Shown: positions 1-8,730 of the stretch, one piece after another
Numbering within the stretch: position 1 is the stretch's first letter
How the letters are laid out: the number at the start of each line of letters is the position of its first letter
From: Bradyrhizobium agreste
Lineage (GTDB): Bacteria; Pseudomonadota; Alphaproteobacteria; Rhizobiales; Xanthobacteraceae
NCBI RefSeq assembly: GCF_016031625.1
Contig: NZ_JACCHP010000021.1
Location: 62,001 to 126,000 of the forward strand
DNA: 64,000 nt
Direction: 5' to 3'
Made by a program: the position numbers and the translations under genes
The notes under the pieces: generated by a model
Database searches by the model: none
Seen by the model: only the letters and a program-made list of their open reading frames with translations
What the model was told of the DNA's origin: nothing

Positions 1-11
1 CGGTCCAAATA

Positions 12-965
12 TCAGGTTTTGGTGACGTTCAGCAATGCATCGCGCGGCGCCGCAGCTGATGAGCTGGGACGGTTAACCAGAAAAAGCCCAGCAATTACAA
101 GGACCGCTGCGGCCCCGAATGTCAGGCTGAGGCTGTCGTGCATGATGAAATAGCTACCCACCACGCCAAACAAAGGGGTGATGAAGGTAAAAGCCGACAA
201 TTTGCTGGCCGAATAGGCCTTCACCAGCGCGAACCAAAGCGTGAACGTGGTTCCCACCACCCAGATCGCCTGGAACGCCATCAGGCCGAGCGAGAGCGGG
301 GCCGGCATGTGCGTGATGGATTCGCCGAACAGCCAAGCCGCCAGCCCCAGGATCGGGACCGAGGTCGCGACCTGATATCCCAGCGCCTTCTCGGGCGCGG
401 CGAAGCGCAGCCGCGTGCCCTTGGCAACCAGCGTCGTCGCGGCCCACAGCGCGGCACCCCCGACGATCATGAGGTCGCCGAGCAGAACATGCGAATTGAC
501 ATTGGGCTGGGGGACGCCGATCGCAAGCGCCACGCCGGCAAAACTGATGGAAAGACCGAGCCATTGCGAGCCGCCGAGGCGCTCGCCGAGCACCTGGTAG
601 GAGCCGAGCGCAACGAAGAACGGCGCCGTGTAGAGAAACACCACCGCACGCGAAGCATAGGTGAGACGCAGTCCCTGGAAGATCAGCACGAATTCGATGC
701 CGAACATCAGCCCGGCGATCACGCCCGGCTTCCAGGTGCCGTCACGTTCGAAGAATTTGACACCGCGAAAGGTGCCGATGAGGAACAGCACCGGCAGCGC
801 GCCCATCGAGCGGATGGTGGCCTGGAGCATGGGCGGAATGTCCGGCAGCACCAGCTTCACCGCGATCTGGTTGAATCCCCAGGTCAGGCACAGCATGAGC
901 ATCAGGGCGATGGCGCCGGCACTGAGGGGACGGCCGGCGGACGGTATGGCTTCGGTTGCGGACAT
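12..965 (-). CDS. DMT-superfamily (EamA) transporter
   Basis: Predicted inner-membrane exporter of the drug/metabolite transporter superfamily, 317 aa, the usual size for a two-EamA-domain carrier. The sequence is almost entirely hydrophobic, consistent with about ten membrane segments in two similar halves; the N-terminal half has the 'LTWGFNQIAVK' segment typical of EamA repeats. The ATG is preceded by a GGGAAG ribosome site. It lies 36 bp downstream of the Fur/Zur-type gene on the same strand, so the two may be co-transcribed. The substrate cannot be told from sequence; amino acids or other metabolites are usual for this family. Fold assignment is firm, substrate unknown. Confidence 0.85.
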   Translation of the reverse strand: MSATEAIPSAGRPLSAGAIALMLMLCLTWGFNQIAVKLVLPDIPPMLQATIRSMGALPVLFLIGTFRGVKFFERDGTWKPGVIAGLMFGIEFVLIFQGLRLTYASRAVVFLYTAPFFVALGSYQVLGERLGGSQWLGLSISFAGVALAIGVPQPNVNSHVLLGDLMIVGGAALWAATTLVAKGTRLRFAAPEKALGYQVATSVPILGLAAWLFGESITHMPAPLSLGLMAFQAIWVVGTTFTLWFALVKAYSASKLSAFTFITPLFGVVGSYFIMHDSLSLTFGAAAVLVIAGLFLVNRPSSSAAAPRDALLNVTKT

Positions 966-1001
966 TTCTTCCCAAAAATCCGGCTTTGCGCCGTTGTTGC
1001 T

Positions 1002-1496
1002 TCAAGACATTTTCTGACAATGCGTGCAGACGCCCGTGATCTCCACCACAGACAGCTTTGGCGCGAAGCCTGAGCTGCGCGCAGCGGCGTTGAGGTCCTT
1101 GGCGAAGGATGACGAGGGGATCTCGCCGACCAGGCCGCAGCGCTCGCAGATCAGGAACGCCACCGCCGAGGTCGAATCGTGGTCGTGGGCGGCGCAGGCG
1201 AGATAGGCATTGCGGCTTTCGATGCGGTGCACGAGGCCGTTGGCCATCAGGAAATCGAGCGCACGATAGACCGTGATCGGCGCCGGCCGCGCCATGGACT
1301 TGGCGAGCTCGTCGATGATCTCGTAGGCGCCGAGCGGGCGGTGACTGGAGAGCAAAGCACCCAGCACCTGACGGCGGATCGGCGTGAATTTCTGCGCGCG
1401 CTGCTCGCAGACCACTTCGGCATGCGCGAGCGCGTCCGCGGTGCAGCGGCCGTGATCATGGTCGGGCGCGGGGAATGCCGGCTTTGCGAGGCTCAT
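1002..1496 (-). CDS. Fur-family metal-responsive repressor, Zur-like
   Basis: DNA-binding repressor of the Fur family, 164 aa from the chosen ATG. The winged-helix N-terminal half contains 'FTPIRRQVL' and 'APITVYRALDFL', the recognition helix of the family. The C-terminal dimerisation half has a His/Asp-rich 'CAAHDHDS' and two CxxC pairs, 'CERC' and 'CTHC', which form the structural zinc site; the combination is closer to Zur than to Fur or Irr. The start at 1496 removes a basic, low-complexity extension; an ATG at 1514 is also possible. It faces marR-emrAB across a short intergenic region and may be followed by the DMT gene in one transcript. Zinc as effector is inferred. Confidence 0.8.
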   Translation of the reverse strand: MSLAKPAFPAPDHDHGRCTADALAHAEVVCEQRAQKFTPIRRQVLGALLSSHRPLGAYEIIDELAKSMARPAPITVYRALDFLMANGLVHRIESRNAYLACAAHDHDSTSAVAFLICERCGLVGEIPSSSFAKDLNAAARSSGFAPKLSVVEITGVCTHCQKMS

Positions 1497-1609
1497 GTAG
1501 CCGTCTTCTAGCATTTCGGCGGGGGAACCCAAAGCACGACGAGCCGCCCGGCTGCCAGCCATGCTCCTCCCGCGGGACAGCATCGCGCGACTCGGCCCTG
1601 AAATAATCG

Positions 1610-1637
1610 TAAGCTTGCTTATTATATGCAAAGCTTA
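1610..1637. promoter_or_regulatory. Candidate MarR operator: 7-bp inverted repeat with 14-bp spacer
   Basis: TAAGCTT at 1610-1616 and AAGCTTA at 1631-1637 are exact inverse complements around an AT-rich centre in an otherwise GC-rich sequence. The site lies immediately upstream of the marR start and within the divergent promoter region shared with the zur-like gene. MarR repressors usually bind such dyads and repress their own operon, so autoregulation of marR-emrAB is the natural reading (inference). Confidence 0.5.
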
Positions 1638-1652
1638 TTGGAGACGAAGCTC

Positions 1653-2135
1653 ATGACGCGCGGGTCGGTCGACCAGAATTTCCTGTTCACGCTCGGTGAG
1701 CTCTACCGCCTCCTGCGCGTCTACGCCGACAAGGAGGCGTCGCGCTTCGGCATCACCCGCGCACAATGGGCGGTGCTGGCCAAGGTGGAGCGCAGCGAGG
1801 GCATGAAGCAGTCGGAGCTCGCCGAGCTGCTGGAGATGCAGCCGATCACCCTGACGCGGCTGATCGACAAGCTCTGCGACAACGACTGGATCGAGCGCCG
1901 CAGCGACGCTTCCGATCGGCGGGTCAAGCGCCTCTACCTCAAGAAGGCCGGGCGGCAGCTGCTCGGCCGCATGAGCGGCCTGAAGTCGGAGCTCACCGCG
2001 AACGCACTCGACGGCATCAATCCGGCGGATGCGCACCGCCTCCTCACCCAACTCGAGACCATCAAGGAAAACGTGCGAACCGCGATCCAGACATCAGGCG
2101 CGGAGCAAGCACGCAAGGAGCAGCGCTATGGCTGA
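1653..2135 (+). CDS. MarR-family transcriptional regulator
   Basis: Winged-helix regulator of 160 aa. The family core is clear: 'GITRAQWAVLAKVERSEGMKQSELA' (shown by positions about 36-60; helix-turn-helix 'MKQSELAELLEMQP') and the wing 'RRSDASDRRVKRLYL', with the conserved D-x-R of MarR proteins. I take the ATG at 1653 because a GGAG lies about nine bases upstream and the earlier in-frame ATG (1626) falls inside the inverted-repeat operator. First gene of a marR-emrA-emrB operon; its last 8 bp overlap emrA. Likely a local repressor released by a phenolic or drug-like ligand. Confidence 0.9.
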   Translation: MTRGSVDQNFLFTLGELYRLLRVYADKEASRFGITRAQWAVLAKVERSEGMKQSELAELLEMQPITLTRLIDKLCDNDWIERRSDASDRRVKRLYLKKAGRQLLGRMSGLKSELTANALDGINPADAHRLLTQLETIKENVRTAIQTSGAEQARKEQRYG

Positions 2136-3291
2136 TCAGGTCATCAAGTTCCAGCCCGAGCAGAAGGGCGACAGCGGCAAGCCGACCAAGAAGGCCGGCA
2201 CCGATCCGCGCCGGCGCCTGATGGCCGGCCTGCGCCGCTATCGCCGTTTCCTGCTCCTGGTCGTGCTGCCGGTGATCGTCGCCATCGGCGGCGTCACCTT
2301 CTATCTGCATGGGGGCCGCTATGTCGGCACCGACGATGCCTATGTCGGCGCACAGAAGGTGCTGGTGACGCCCGACATCTCCGGCAAGATCCTGAAAGTC
2401 GTCGTGAAAGAAGGTCAGGTCGTTACGCAGGGCGACGAGCTGTTCGAGATCGACCCCGTTCCATTCCGCCTCGCAGTGGATGAAGCCAAGGCGCAGCTCG
2501 CCCAGGCGCGCACGACCTACGACAACCTCGTTGCCAACATCAAGATCTACGGCGACATGCTCAACCTTGCGCAGCAGGGCGTCGAGCTGAAGCAGCGCGA
2601 CGTCGAGCGCAAGCAGGCGCTGGTGAAGAACAATTTCGGCTCTCAGCTCGATCTCGACAACGCCGCCAACGCGCTGGTGACGGCCGGCGCACAGACGCAG
2701 TTCGTCAAGCAGCAGCTGTCCAACGCCAGGACGCAACTGCTCGGCAACCCCGATCTGCCGCTCGAGCAGTTTCCTCCCTATGTGCAGGCCAAGGCCAAGC
2801 TCGACGACGCCCAGCGCAATCTCGACCATACCGTGCTGCGCGCGCCGATGGGTGGCGTCGCGACGCAGGTCGAGCAGATCCAGCTCGGCCGCTATGTCGC
2901 CGCCGGCACGCCGGTGTTCTCCATCATCGACGTCGCCCATCCCTGGGTCGACGCCAATCCGAAGGAGAGCGATCTCACCTATGTCACCGAAGGCCAGGCG
3001 GTCACGCTCGAGGTCGACGCGTTCCCGAATCATGTCTTCAAGGGCAAGATCGGTTCGCTCTCGCCCGGCACCGGCGCACAATTCGCAATCCTGCCGCCGC
3101 AAAATGCCACCGGCAATTTCGTCAAGGTGGTGCAGCGCGTGCCGATCCGCATCTATTTCGACGAGACCGACAAATATGTGCGGAAGCTGAAAGCCGGCAT
3201 GAGCGTCTACGCCACCATCGACACCGGCCATCGGCGCTCGCTCGCCGGCCTGCTCGGCCTGTCGGCGACCGCGGGCCAAGATAAAGACTAG
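2128..3291 (+). CDS. emrA: EmrA-type membrane fusion protein (HlyD family)
   Basis: Periplasmic adaptor of a tripartite multidrug efflux pump, 387 aa. A basic cytoplasmic N-terminus is followed by one membrane anchor (about residues 38-58, 'FLLLVVLPVIVAIGGVTFYL'), then the biotinyl-lipoyl half motif 'VTPDISGKILKVVVKEGQ', a coiled-coil hairpin rich in Q/K/R/E, the second lipoyl half ('APMGGVATQVEQIQLG') and a beta-barrel. The start at 2128 overlaps the marR stop by 8 bp and has AAGGAG upstream, which implies translational coupling. Works with the DHA2 transporter encoded next and presumably a TolC-like outer-membrane channel encoded elsewhere. Confidence 0.9.
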   Translation: MADQVIKFQPEQKGDSGKPTKKAGTDPRRRLMAGLRRYRRFLLLVVLPVIVAIGGVTFYLHGGRYVGTDDAYVGAQKVLVTPDISGKILKVVVKEGQVVTQGDELFEIDPVPFRLAVDEAKAQLAQARTTYDNLVANIKIYGDMLNLAQQGVELKQRDVERKQALVKNNFGSQLDLDNAANALVTAGAQTQFVKQQLSNARTQLLGNPDLPLEQFPPYVQAKAKLDDAQRNLDHTVLRAPMGGVATQVEQIQLGRYVAAGTPVFSIIDVAHPWVDANPKESDLTYVTEGQAVTLEVDAFPNHVFKGKIGSLSPGTGAQFAILPPQNATGNFVKVVQRVPIRIYFDETDKYVRKLKAGMSVYATIDTGHRRSLAGLLGLSATAGQDKD

Positions 3292-3326
3292 GCCAAAGAC
3301 CAGGACTAAGAGCAAGGACCGTTCCG

Positions 3327-4883
3327 ATGTCCGGCCCCAATGCCAGCCTGATGGTCCCCGGCCTGCGCCGGAACATGGTGACGATTTGCGCCATGACCGC
3401 GACCATCATGCAGGCGCTGGACACCACCATCGCCAACGTCGCGCTGCCCTACATGCAGGGCACGCTGTCGGCCTCGCAGGACCAGATCAACTGGGTACTG
3501 ACCTCCTACATCGTCGCCGCCGCGATCATGACGGCGCCGGTGGGCTGGATCGCCAACCGCTTCGGCCGCAAGCGCATCTTCATCATCTGCTCGGCCGGGT
3601 TCACCATGGCCTCGGTGCTGTGCGGCCTCGCGCAGGACATCAACCAGATGGTGCTGTTCCGCCTGCTGCAAGGTGTGTTCGGCGCCGCCCTGGTGCCGCT
3701 GTCGCAATCGGCCATGCTCGACTATTACACGCTCCAGGAGCGCGCCAAGGCAATGGCGATCTGGGGCATGGGCGTGATGATGGGTCCGATCATGGGACCC
3801 TCGCTGGGCGCCTGGCTGACCGAGACCTATTCCTGGCACTGGGTGTTCTTCGTCAATCTGCCGTTCGGCCTCATCACGGTGCTCGGGTTGATCGTCTTCA
3901 TGGACGAGACCAGGAAGGACCTCAGCCTCAGATTCGACTGGTTCGGTTTCGCCGCGCTGGCGGCTGCGATCGGCGCGCTGCAGCTCGCACTCGACCGCGG
4001 CGAGCAATTGGGCTGGCTGGAGTCGAACGAGATTTTCGCCGAGTTCATCGTCTCGGCCGTGGCGTTCTACTTCTTCCTCGCGCATTCCTTCACGACCTCG
4101 ACCCCGTTCATCCGCTTCGCCCTGTTCCGGGACCGCAACTTCGTCACCGGCTGCCTGTTCATGATCGTGATGGGGCTCGTGCTGTTCTCGACCATGGCGC
4201 TGGCCTCGCCCTACATGCAGAATGTGATCGGCTATCCCATCATCACCGCCGGCCTCTTGCTGGCGAGCCGAGGGCTCGGCACCTTCTTCGCCATGATGCT
4301 GGTCGGCCGGATGATGCGCTACTTCGAGGCGCGCACGCTGATCATCTCCGGCCTGACGCTGACCGCGGGCTCGTTGTTCCAGATGACCGGATGGACCGAT
4401 CTGACCCAGGTGCCGGAAATCGTCACCGTCAGCGTCATCCAGGGTTTTGGCTTCGGCCTCGTCTTCGTGCCGCTCTCGACCGTGGCGTTCCTGACGCTGT
4501 CGAACGAGCTGCGCACCGACGGCACCGCGATGCTGACCCTAATGCGCAACGTCGCAAGCTCGGTCGGTATTTCCATCGTCATCGCCCAATTGACGCAGGG
4601 CACGCGGCGGACCTACGCGATCCTCTCCGAGCACGTCAACCCGTTCAACCACGCGCTGCAGATGCCTGATGTCCGCGGCCTCATCAATCTGTCCACCGAT
4701 GCCGGCCGCGCCATGGCCGACCGGATGGTCAGCGTGCAGGCGCAGATCATCGCCTTCGCACACGACTACCAGCTGGTGATGCTCTTCGTTCTCTGCACCA
4801 TCCCGCTCGCTCTGTTGATCGGCTCGACCAAGGCCACGCTGCGCAAGCAGGCGGCGGGGCCGGAGCATGCGGTGATGGAGTAG
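3327..4883 (+). CDS. emrB: EmrB-type multidrug MFS transporter (DHA2 family)
   Basis: Proton-driven drug exporter of the 14-helix DHA2 branch of the major facilitator superfamily, 518 aa, the expected length. Recognisable motifs are 'QALDTTIANVALPYMQ' in the first helix, 'GWIANRFGRKRIF' (MFS motif A) between helices 2 and 3, and 'RLLQGVFGAALVPL'. Third gene of the marR-emrA-emrB operon, 35 bp after emrA with an AAGGACC ribosome site. Likely exports hydrophobic toxicants or plant phenolics through the EmrA adaptor; the actual substrate is not visible in the sequence. Confidence 0.92.
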   Translation: MSGPNASLMVPGLRRNMVTICAMTATIMQALDTTIANVALPYMQGTLSASQDQINWVLTSYIVAAAIMTAPVGWIANRFGRKRIFIICSAGFTMASVLCGLAQDINQMVLFRLLQGVFGAALVPLSQSAMLDYYTLQERAKAMAIWGMGVMMGPIMGPSLGAWLTETYSWHWVFFVNLPFGLITVLGLIVFMDETRKDLSLRFDWFGFAALAAAIGALQLALDRGEQLGWLESNEIFAEFIVSAVAFYFFLAHSFTTSTPFIRFALFRDRNFVTGCLFMIVMGLVLFSTMALASPYMQNVIGYPIITAGLLLASRGLGTFFAMMLVGRMMRYFEARTLIISGLTLTAGSLFQMTGWTDLTQVPEIVTVSVIQGFGFGLVFVPLSTVAFLTLSNELRTDGTAMLTLMRNVASSVGISIVIAQLTQGTRRTYAILSEHVNPFNHALQMPDVRGLINLSTDAGRAMADRMVSVQAQIIAFAHDYQLVMLFVLCTIPLALLIGSTKATLRKQAAGPEHAVME

Positions 4884-4897
4884 GCACCGGCTGGCGG

Positions 4898-5024
4898 TCT
4901 CGTGTCCCGGGCGCGGTGCAGCGCGTAGCGATGCGCCGCAGAACCGGGACCCATTCTGCTGTCGGACCTGGGCCCGGCTCAGCAGCGCATCACTTACGTG
5001 CTGCGCTGCGTCCGGGGCACGAGA
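4898..5024. repeat. Palindromic intergenic repeat, CTCGTGTCCCGG family
   Basis: Begins TCTCGTGTCCCGG and ends CCGGGGCACGAGA, so the ends are near-perfect inverse complements able to form a long hairpin; internal arms also pair. It fills the gap between the converging emrB and phosphotransferase genes, where it could terminate transcription from both sides. A second member lies at 41996-42124 and a fragment at 31515-31570. Confidence 0.8.
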
Positions 5025-5026
5025 GA

Positions 5027-6083
5027 TCATCCCAACAGCTCCTCGCAGCCCAAATCATCCACGGCCGCAAACACGCGCTCCAGATTGTTCCACCAGATCA
5101 GCGGCGGGATGTTGATGCTCCACTGCCAGACCGGCCGCGTGATCTGCCAGAGCACCGCCCAGCGGTAGTCGCGATCGAGCGCGCCGCGCGTGTAGCCGGT
5201 GATGCCGCTCTCGACCAGTGTGTCGTGGTAGAGATTGAGCAGCAGCCGTTCGAGCGCCTGCCGGCGTTCCGGATACCAATGCATCGCCATCATGTAGGCG
5301 AGGTCGTGGGTCGGAACGTTGATGCTCCAAAGATCGAAATCGAAGATGCGCACGGTGTCATCGACGCCCGTGCGCGGCAGCAGGAAATTCCAGACATGGG
5401 CGTCGCCATGCGTGATGCTGAGGTGGCGGCGTGAATGGTAACGCTGCGACAGCCGCTCCGACTGATCGATGAGCCGACGATAGAGGATCCGCCGCTCCTC
5501 GCCGAGGCGATCGCCGAGCAGATCGGCAAAGCGATCGTAATGCCCCGCGAACGTCTCCATGCGTTGCGCGCTCTCCTCCACGCTCGCCCAGGTGCCGACG
5601 CTGTCGCCTAGGCTCGGATGGTCCCACCAGGCTGCATGCCAGCGCGCCAGCGTGGTGACGATGGCGAACGTCTGCGCGCGCGACGGCGGCACCGGCCAGG
5701 TTGTCGCGACCTCGTGGCTGTCGGTGAGATCCTCCAGCAGCAGATGCCAGGCGAGGCTGTCCTCGTCGAAATGTCCGTCAAAGCAGCGCGGCACGAGTCC
5801 CGGCGGCATCTGCGGCACCAGCTGCGTGTAATAGTCCACCTCGCGCCGGCCGCCATTGGCGAGGCGCTTGGCGAACGCGGAATTGGGGGACCAGCGACTG
5901 CGGAGCACCGGCGGATTCGCCGACGTAGCGCAGTCGAAGCCTGACGATATGCGACACCACGGTGTCGCGCTGATGCAGCACCTTCACCTCGCGCACGGCG
6001 CCGGCGTCCAGCGCATCCGCCTTGCGCAGCGCGGCCGTCAGTCGGGCGGGCTCAACGACCGCCGGCAATTGTGGAGATGTCAT
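5027..6083 (-). pseudogene. Aminoglycoside-phosphotransferase-fold kinase, frameshifted
   Basis: Two reading frames together give one kinase-like protein of about 350 aa. The first (from ATG 6083) supplies the N-lobe, 'VREVKVLHQRDTVVSHIVRL'; the second carries the catalytic part, with the Brenner motif 'ITHGDAHVWNFLL' and the metal-binding 'IFDFDLW'. They join at a run of five identical bases (5885-5889); removing one base restores a continuous frame reading '...QSLVPNSAFAKRL...'. The family (APH / ecdysteroid-kinase-like / choline kinase fold) phosphorylates small hydroxylated molecules. Either a genuine frameshifted pseudogene or a homopolymer sequencing error; all catalytic residues survive, which favours error or recent loss. 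Confidence 0.75.
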
Positions 6084-6156
6084 GAACCACGATGCCCCTG
6101 TCCCGCGCCATAATACTGCACGATCACCTGCCCGGGCACCAGCGGCTACCGCCGGC

Positions 6157-7845
6157 TCACGCGGCGGCGGTCGAGTCGCGCACGGTTCGCACCACGACCG
6201 AGCGCAGCTGCTCGAGATTGGCCGCCATCCCGGCGATCGCCTGCCTCACGTCCGCGGCGCGCGCGTTGACGGAGGCGGCATCGCGGCTGACGTCGCCGAT
6301 CTTGGCGGAGACCTCCTTCGCCGCGGAGGCCGATTCGGAAATCGACCGCGTGATCTCCCGGGTCGCGGCATCCTGCTGTTCCATCGCCGCAGCGACCGAG
6401 GTCGCCACGCCATCGATCTCGACGATGTGGCCTCCCATGGCTTCGACGGCATCGACCGCGGCCTGCGTCGAGGCCTGGATCTCGGCAATCAGCCGCCCGA
6501 TCTCCTCGGTGGACTTGGCGGTCTGGTCGGACAGGGATTTCACCTCGGCGGCAACCACCGCGAAGCCGCGGCCGGCCTCGCCCGCGCGCGCCGCCTCGAT
6601 CGTCGCGTTGAGCGCGAGGAGGTTGGTCTGGCCTGCGATGCCGCCGATGAGGTCGGAGACCTCCGCGATCTTCTTCACCGATCCGGCCAGCGCCTGAATG
6701 GTCGAACGCGCCTGCTCGCGGCCGGCGACCGCCGATTTGGTGACGGTGCTGGTCCGCGCGACCTGGCTCGCGATCTCGCGGATCGAGGCGCTTAGTTCTT
6801 CGGCCGCAGCGGAGACGGCCTGCGAGCTGCCGAGCGCCTGCGTCGAGGCCGCTGCGACCGCCTGCGACTGCGCCGAGAGCGACTTTGCGATCTCGGAGAG
6901 GCCGGAAGCGGCTTGCTCCACGCCCTGCGTCGCCGCAGTCGCGGTATCGACCGAGCGGCCGGTCTCGCGCTCGACCGTTTCGGCCATCTGGTGCAGGGCG
7001 GAGCGCTTGGCGAGCGCCGCCGCCTGCTCCTGCCGCAACTGCTCCTCGCGCAGACGGGAATTCTCGACCGCCGCCTGCTTGAACACCACGAGCGCGCCCG
7101 CCATCGAGCCGACCTCGTCCTGGCGCTGCGCGAACGGAATGTCGGCGGCGAGATCGCCGGTCGCGAGCTTCTGCATCGTGTCGGTCATGCGCACGATCGG
7201 GCGCACCACGCCGAGGGCAACACCGAGCAGGCCGGCGGTAACGAAGGCGAGGACGGCAATGGAGACGCCGAGCAGGATATAGAGCATCGCGCTGTCGCGG
7301 TCCGCGGCCAGCTTCTCCATGGCAGCATTCTGCTTGTTCGCACTGTCGACGATGCTGTCGATGACGGCGCGGTGCGCGGTATAGGCCTCCTTGAGCTGCG
7401 CATAGGCGCGCTCGGAGGCCGCCGCGTCCTTGGCCTTGAGCGCCGCCAGAAGCTGATCCGACGCCTTCCAGAATTTCTGCACCTCCGCATCGGATTTCGA
7501 CACCAGCGCGGTCTTGAGGTCGGCCGAGAGGCTGGAGGAGACCCAGAACGCCTTGCGCTCGTCGTAGTCCTTGCGAAGCTGGACCAGGCGTTCGCCGTGC
7601 GCCGCCAGCTGATCCGGCTCGCGCATGGCCAGCGTCGCCTCGAGATAGGCTTCGATAACGTATTCGGGCGGCGGCAGGATGTCGGCGATGAGGTCGTTGC
7701 CGAGCTTGATGTCGGAATAGAGCGGACCGCCGACCTTAAGCTCTTTTAGGGCGTACAGGCTGGTTGAAACCACAGCGGCAAAGCCAATGGCGAGAACGAT
7801 GCCGAACGCAACGATCGCAGAGGACAAGGACAAACGAAATTTCAT
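6157..7845 (-). CDS. Methyl-accepting chemotaxis protein
   Basis: Chemoreceptor of 562 aa from ATG 7845. Order: short cytoplasmic tail, first membrane helix (about 8-30), a periplasmic helical domain of about 160 residues, second membrane helix (about 185-207), a HAMP domain with the 'RPIVRMTDTMQKLATGDL' start, and a C-terminal signalling coiled coil whose hairpin tip contains 'IAGQTNLLALNATIEAARAG', the CheA/CheW contact region. There is no C-terminal CheR/CheB-binding pentapeptide of the NWETF type. The sensory domain resembles small-ligand helical-bundle domains rather than Cache. No chemotaxis genes are nearby; proximity to the pca genes suggests, but does not show, aromatic sensing. Confidence 0.92.
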   Translation of the reverse strand: MKFRLSLSSAIVAFGIVLAIGFAAVVSTSLYALKELKVGGPLYSDIKLGNDLIADILPPPEYVIEAYLEATLAMREPDQLAAHGERLVQLRKDYDERKAFWVSSSLSADLKTALVSKSDAEVQKFWKASDQLLAALKAKDAAASERAYAQLKEAYTAHRAVIDSIVDSANKQNAAMEKLAADRDSAMLYILLGVSIAVLAFVTAGLLGVALGVVRPIVRMTDTMQKLATGDLAADIPFAQRQDEVGSMAGALVVFKQAAVENSRLREEQLRQEQAAALAKRSALHQMAETVERETGRSVDTATAATQGVEQAASGLSEIAKSLSAQSQAVAAASTQALGSSQAVSAAAEELSASIREIASQVARTSTVTKSAVAGREQARSTIQALAGSVKKIAEVSDLIGGIAGQTNLLALNATIEAARAGEAGRGFAVVAAEVKSLSDQTAKSTEEIGRLIAEIQASTQAAVDAVEAMGGHIVEIDGVATSVAAAMEQQDAATREITRSISESASAAKEVSAKIGDVSRDAASVNARAADVRQAIAGMAANLEQLRSVVVRTVRDSTAAA

Positions 7846-7889
7846 GAAAACAATCCAGGTCGACGTCGAAACTCCCGTCACACTAGACC

Positions 7890-7957
7890 AATACGGTAAA
7901 TACGGGATTGCTTCGCGCCGAAATTGTATTTCACGAACCCCGCACGAATACGGGATT
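7890..7957. promoter_or_regulatory. Threefold AATACGG direct repeat upstream of the chemoreceptor gene
   Basis: AATACGG occurs at 7890-7896, 7899-7905 and 7947-7953; the second and third copies extend to AATACGGGATT. All lie 45-112 bp upstream of the chemoreceptor ATG, on the same strand as each other. The regularity and local AT content suggest a regulator or alternative-sigma-factor site, but I do not recognise the motif. Confidence 0.35.
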
Positions 7958-8090
7958 TGGACGTCAGGTCATCGGTATTGAGTCAGCGAGGCTGACGCAT
8001 AGACGCCCAAAAAGAACGTTTGAGTCTGACGGGGCGGCGCAGCGCCGAGTCCGATGCGCCGAATGAGATAGATGCGCCGAATGAGCTAGG

Positions 8091-8119
8091 CGTGCCGAGG
8101 CGCAGGCCTCCCCGGCACG
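8091..8119 (-). terminator. Candidate hairpin terminator after pcaG
   Basis: CGTGCCGAGG (8091-8100) can pair with CCTC-CC-CGGCACG (8107-8119), a GC-rich stem with a short loop, 9 bp past the pcaG stop. No T tract follows, so termination strength is uncertain. Just beyond it (8053-8086) an 18-base unit containing GATGCGCCGAATGAG is repeated in tandem. Confidence 0.4.
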
Positions 8120-8127
8120 GCTTGCCT

Positions 8128-8730
8128 TCACACGTCGAAGAACACCGTCTCGTTGTCGCCCTGCAAGTGCAGGTCGAGCCGGTACACCGGCTTGCCGGCC
8201 TCGCGGACCGCCATGAGCGTGGCGCGGCGATCGGCAGGCACCAGCGCCAGCACGGGATCGGCGGCGTTGCCGGCTTCATCGCTGAAATAGATGCGGGTGT
8301 AGAGGTGCCTAAGCATGCCGCGGCCAAACACCGCAACCAGGATGTGCGGCGCCTGCGGCTGGCCAGCGGGATCGGGCACCGCGCCCGGCTTGATGGTCTC
8401 GAAAGAATAATTGCCCTCCTTGTCGGTGCCGCAGCGGGCAAAGCCGCGGAAGCTCGCATTCGGCAGCGCGCGCTTGTCCTGGGGATCGGCGAAGCGGCCC
8501 TGCGCATCCGCCTGCCAGATCTCCAGCATGGCGTCCGGCACGGCAACGCCGTCGCCGTCGAACACCCTGCCCTCGATGCGGATGCGGTCGCCTGAGACGT
8601 CCGGGGTCAGCGTCGAATTGGTGAACGCGTCGTTCCAGGCGTACTCGCCAGTCGGCGTCAGGCCGTATTTGAAGAACGGACCGACGGTCTGCGATGGGGT
8701 GATCCCGTCGGGCTTCACGGACTCTTGCAC
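8128..8730 (-). CDS. pcaG: Protocatechuate 3,4-dioxygenase alpha subunit
   Basis: Structural subunit of the intradiol dioxygenase that opens protocatechuate to beta-carboxy-cis,cis-muconate in the beta-ketoadipate pathway; cytoplasmic (alpha-beta) oligomer. The 200-aa sequence has 'TPSQTVGPFFKYGL' at the N-terminus, the intradiol core 'LEIWQADAQGRF' and 'ETIKPGAVP', and lacks the iron-binding HxH present in the beta chain, as expected. The start is a GTG directly after the TAA stop of pcaH (TAAGTG), indicating tight translational coupling. Last gene of the local catabolic block. Confidence 0.95.
   Translation of the reverse strand: MQESVKPDGITPSQTVGPFFKYGLTPTGEYAWNDAFTNSTLTPDVSGDRIRIEGRVFDGDGVAVPDAMLEIWQADAQGRFADPQDKRALPNASFRGFARCGTDKEGNYSFETIKPGAVPDPAGQPQAPHILVAVFGRGMLRHLYTRIYFSDEAGNAADPVLALVPADRRATLMAVREAGKPVYRLDLHLQGDNETVFFDV

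Noticed and set aside
2062..3315. Long open frame antisense to emrA (and similar long antisense frames over mutS, glnD and the CoA-transferase)
   Set aside because: They are mirror frames produced by GC-rich codon use; the composition (His, Arg, Asp rich) and lack of family motifs show they are not genes.
8053..8086. Tandem GATGCGCCGAATGAG units as a possible repeat-protein or CRISPR-like array
   Set aside because: There are only two copies, directly adjacent without spacers; too little to be more than a local duplication.
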